A stretch of 64,000 nt of DNA. Origin: Xylocopa sonorina (Eukaryota > Arthropoda > Insecta > Hymenoptera > Apidae). The DNA lies in NCBI RefSeq assembly GCF_050948175.1, contig NW_027490096.1:2170001-2234000 (forward strand), written 5' to 3'. The notes beneath the pieces are model-generated. The model did not search any database. It worked only from the letters and a program-made list of their open reading frames with translations, and was not told where the DNA came from. This document shows, in pieces, positions 62,912 through 64,000 of this stretch. Positions within the stretch are counted from its first letter, which is position 1, and each line of letters opens with the position of its first letter. Position numbers and translations under genes: made by a program.

Positions 62912-64000
62912 TATTATATCTTACCATGAAACATAGATATGAGATGCGATATCGCGTTTTAAGAAGCATTAGAACACTATTGCTACGATAGGTAGACATC
63001 AGCAGACGCTATTTCCTAGCAAGGAAGTGTCGCATTTACATTCATTTGAAGTGTAGACGAGGAATACATGATACTTCGCAAATCAAATTATATCTTACCA
63101 TGAAACATAGAAATGAGATGCGATATCGCGGTTTAAGAAGCATTAGAACACTATTGCTACGATAGGTAGACATTTGCAGACGCTATTTCCTTGCAAGGAA
63201 GTGTCGCATTTACATTCAATTGAATCGTAGACGAGGAATGCATAACACTTCGCAATGAATATTATATCTTATCATGAAACATAGATATGAGATGCAATAT
63301 CTCGTTCTAAGAAGCATTTGAACTCTATTGCTTCGATACGTAGACATCTGCAAACGCTATTTCCTTGCAAGGAAGTGTCGCATTTACATTCATTTGAATC
63401 GTAGAGGAGGAATGCATAACACTTCACAATGAATATTATATCTTATCATGAAACATAAATATGAGATGCAATATCTCGTTTTATGAAGCATTTGAACTCT
63501 ATTGCTTTGATACGTAGACATCTGCAAACGCTATTTCCTTGCAAGGAAGTGTCGCATATACATTCATTTGAAGTGTAGACGAGGAATACATAACAGTTCG
63601 CAAATCATACTATATCTTAAAATGAAACATAGAAATGAGATGCGATATCGCGTTTTAAGAAGCATTAGAACTCTATTGCTATGATACCTAGACATCTGCA
63701 GACGCTATTTCCTGGCAAGGAAGTCTCGCATTTACATTCATTTGAAGTGTAGACGAGGAATACATGATACTTCGCAAATCATATTATATGTTACCATGAA
63801 ACATAGAAATGAGATGCGATATCGCGTTTTAAGAAGCTTTAGAACTCTATTGTTACGATACGCAGACATCTGCAAACGCTATTTCCTTGCAAGGAAGTGT
63901 CGCATTTACTTCATTTGTATCGTGGACGATGAATGCATAACACTTCGCAATGAATATTATATCTTATCATGAAACATAGATATGAGATGCAATATCTCGT
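62912..64000 (+). repeat. ~1.1-kb higher-order repeat block, copy 2, truncated by the window end
   Basis: Second copy of 60481-61567. It lacks the small deletions seen in copy 1 (one G near 61150; two T near 61308), so copy 1 is the altered one. Confidence 0.75.

Larger units (their letters stand above)
57358..64000 (+). repeat. Satellite array, young and old monomer types interleaved, block 5
   Basis: About 38 monomers, same orientation, resuming at the AAAT where element C inserted and running off the window mid-monomer. Monomers with CGCAAATCATATTATATC and TTACCATG alternate with ones ending CGCAATGAATATTATATCTTATC. The second type often also has GATATGAGATGCAATATCTCG. Central dyads are both TTCCTTGCAAGGAA and TTCCTAGCAAGGAA. 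The stretch 61471-62100 matches 46429-47040, linking this block to the other side of element C. No gene is visible; open frames are satellite echoes. Confidence 0.95.

Overview
The window is eukaryotic, almost certainly from an arthropod (insect likely, Hymenoptera only a guess). It has no cellular gene that I can support. About 52 kb is one head-to-tail, single-orientation satellite array, roughly 300 monomers of about 174 bp, of the kind found at centromeric or pericentromeric heterochromatin. Three insertions of Ty3/Gypsy-type LTR retrotransposon sequence interrupt it. The long open frames that run along the array are a by-product of a monomer length of 3 x 58 bases with one stop-poor frame. 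I do not call them genes.

Layout: 1-4715 is diverged satellite. 4716-6033 is a solo LTR of a divergent subfamily (element A, + strand, 4-bp target duplication CTAC). 6034-32832 is diverged satellite with local amplifications, a (TA)n tract, and a 5.2-kb block present twice at about 99.8% identity. At about 32.83 kb the array changes to a more homogeneous, apparently younger subfamily (32833-42200) carrying a perfect 14-bp palindrome. 42201-43769 is a second solo LTR (element B, + strand, TSD TACG). 43770-48217 is young satellite. 48218-57357 is a complete 9.14-kb retrotransposon (element C, minus strand, TSD AAAT). 57358-64000 is satellite with young and old monomer types interleaved.

Element C has, in its own direction, a 5' LTR, a PBS matching a tRNA-Leu-type 3' end, gag (439 codons, two CCHC knuckles), a candidate -1 frameshift site with a downstream stem, pol (protease, RT, RNase H, an unexpected macro-domain-like module, integrase with D-x59-D-x35-E and a GPY motif), a polypurine tract and a 3' LTR. 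I see no env. The LTRs differ by about 13 substitutions and one 1-bp indel, so the insertion is fairly recent and both main frames are open. Two features look unusual. The pol frame reads through the polypurine tract into the 3' LTR for 96 codons, and the matching frame is open in all LTR copies including the diverged subfamily. A second conserved LTR frame ends exactly on a consensus 5' splice site, as though the LTR supplied a spliced leader exon.

All alignments, identities and domain calls were made by eye from the sequence; no search was run.
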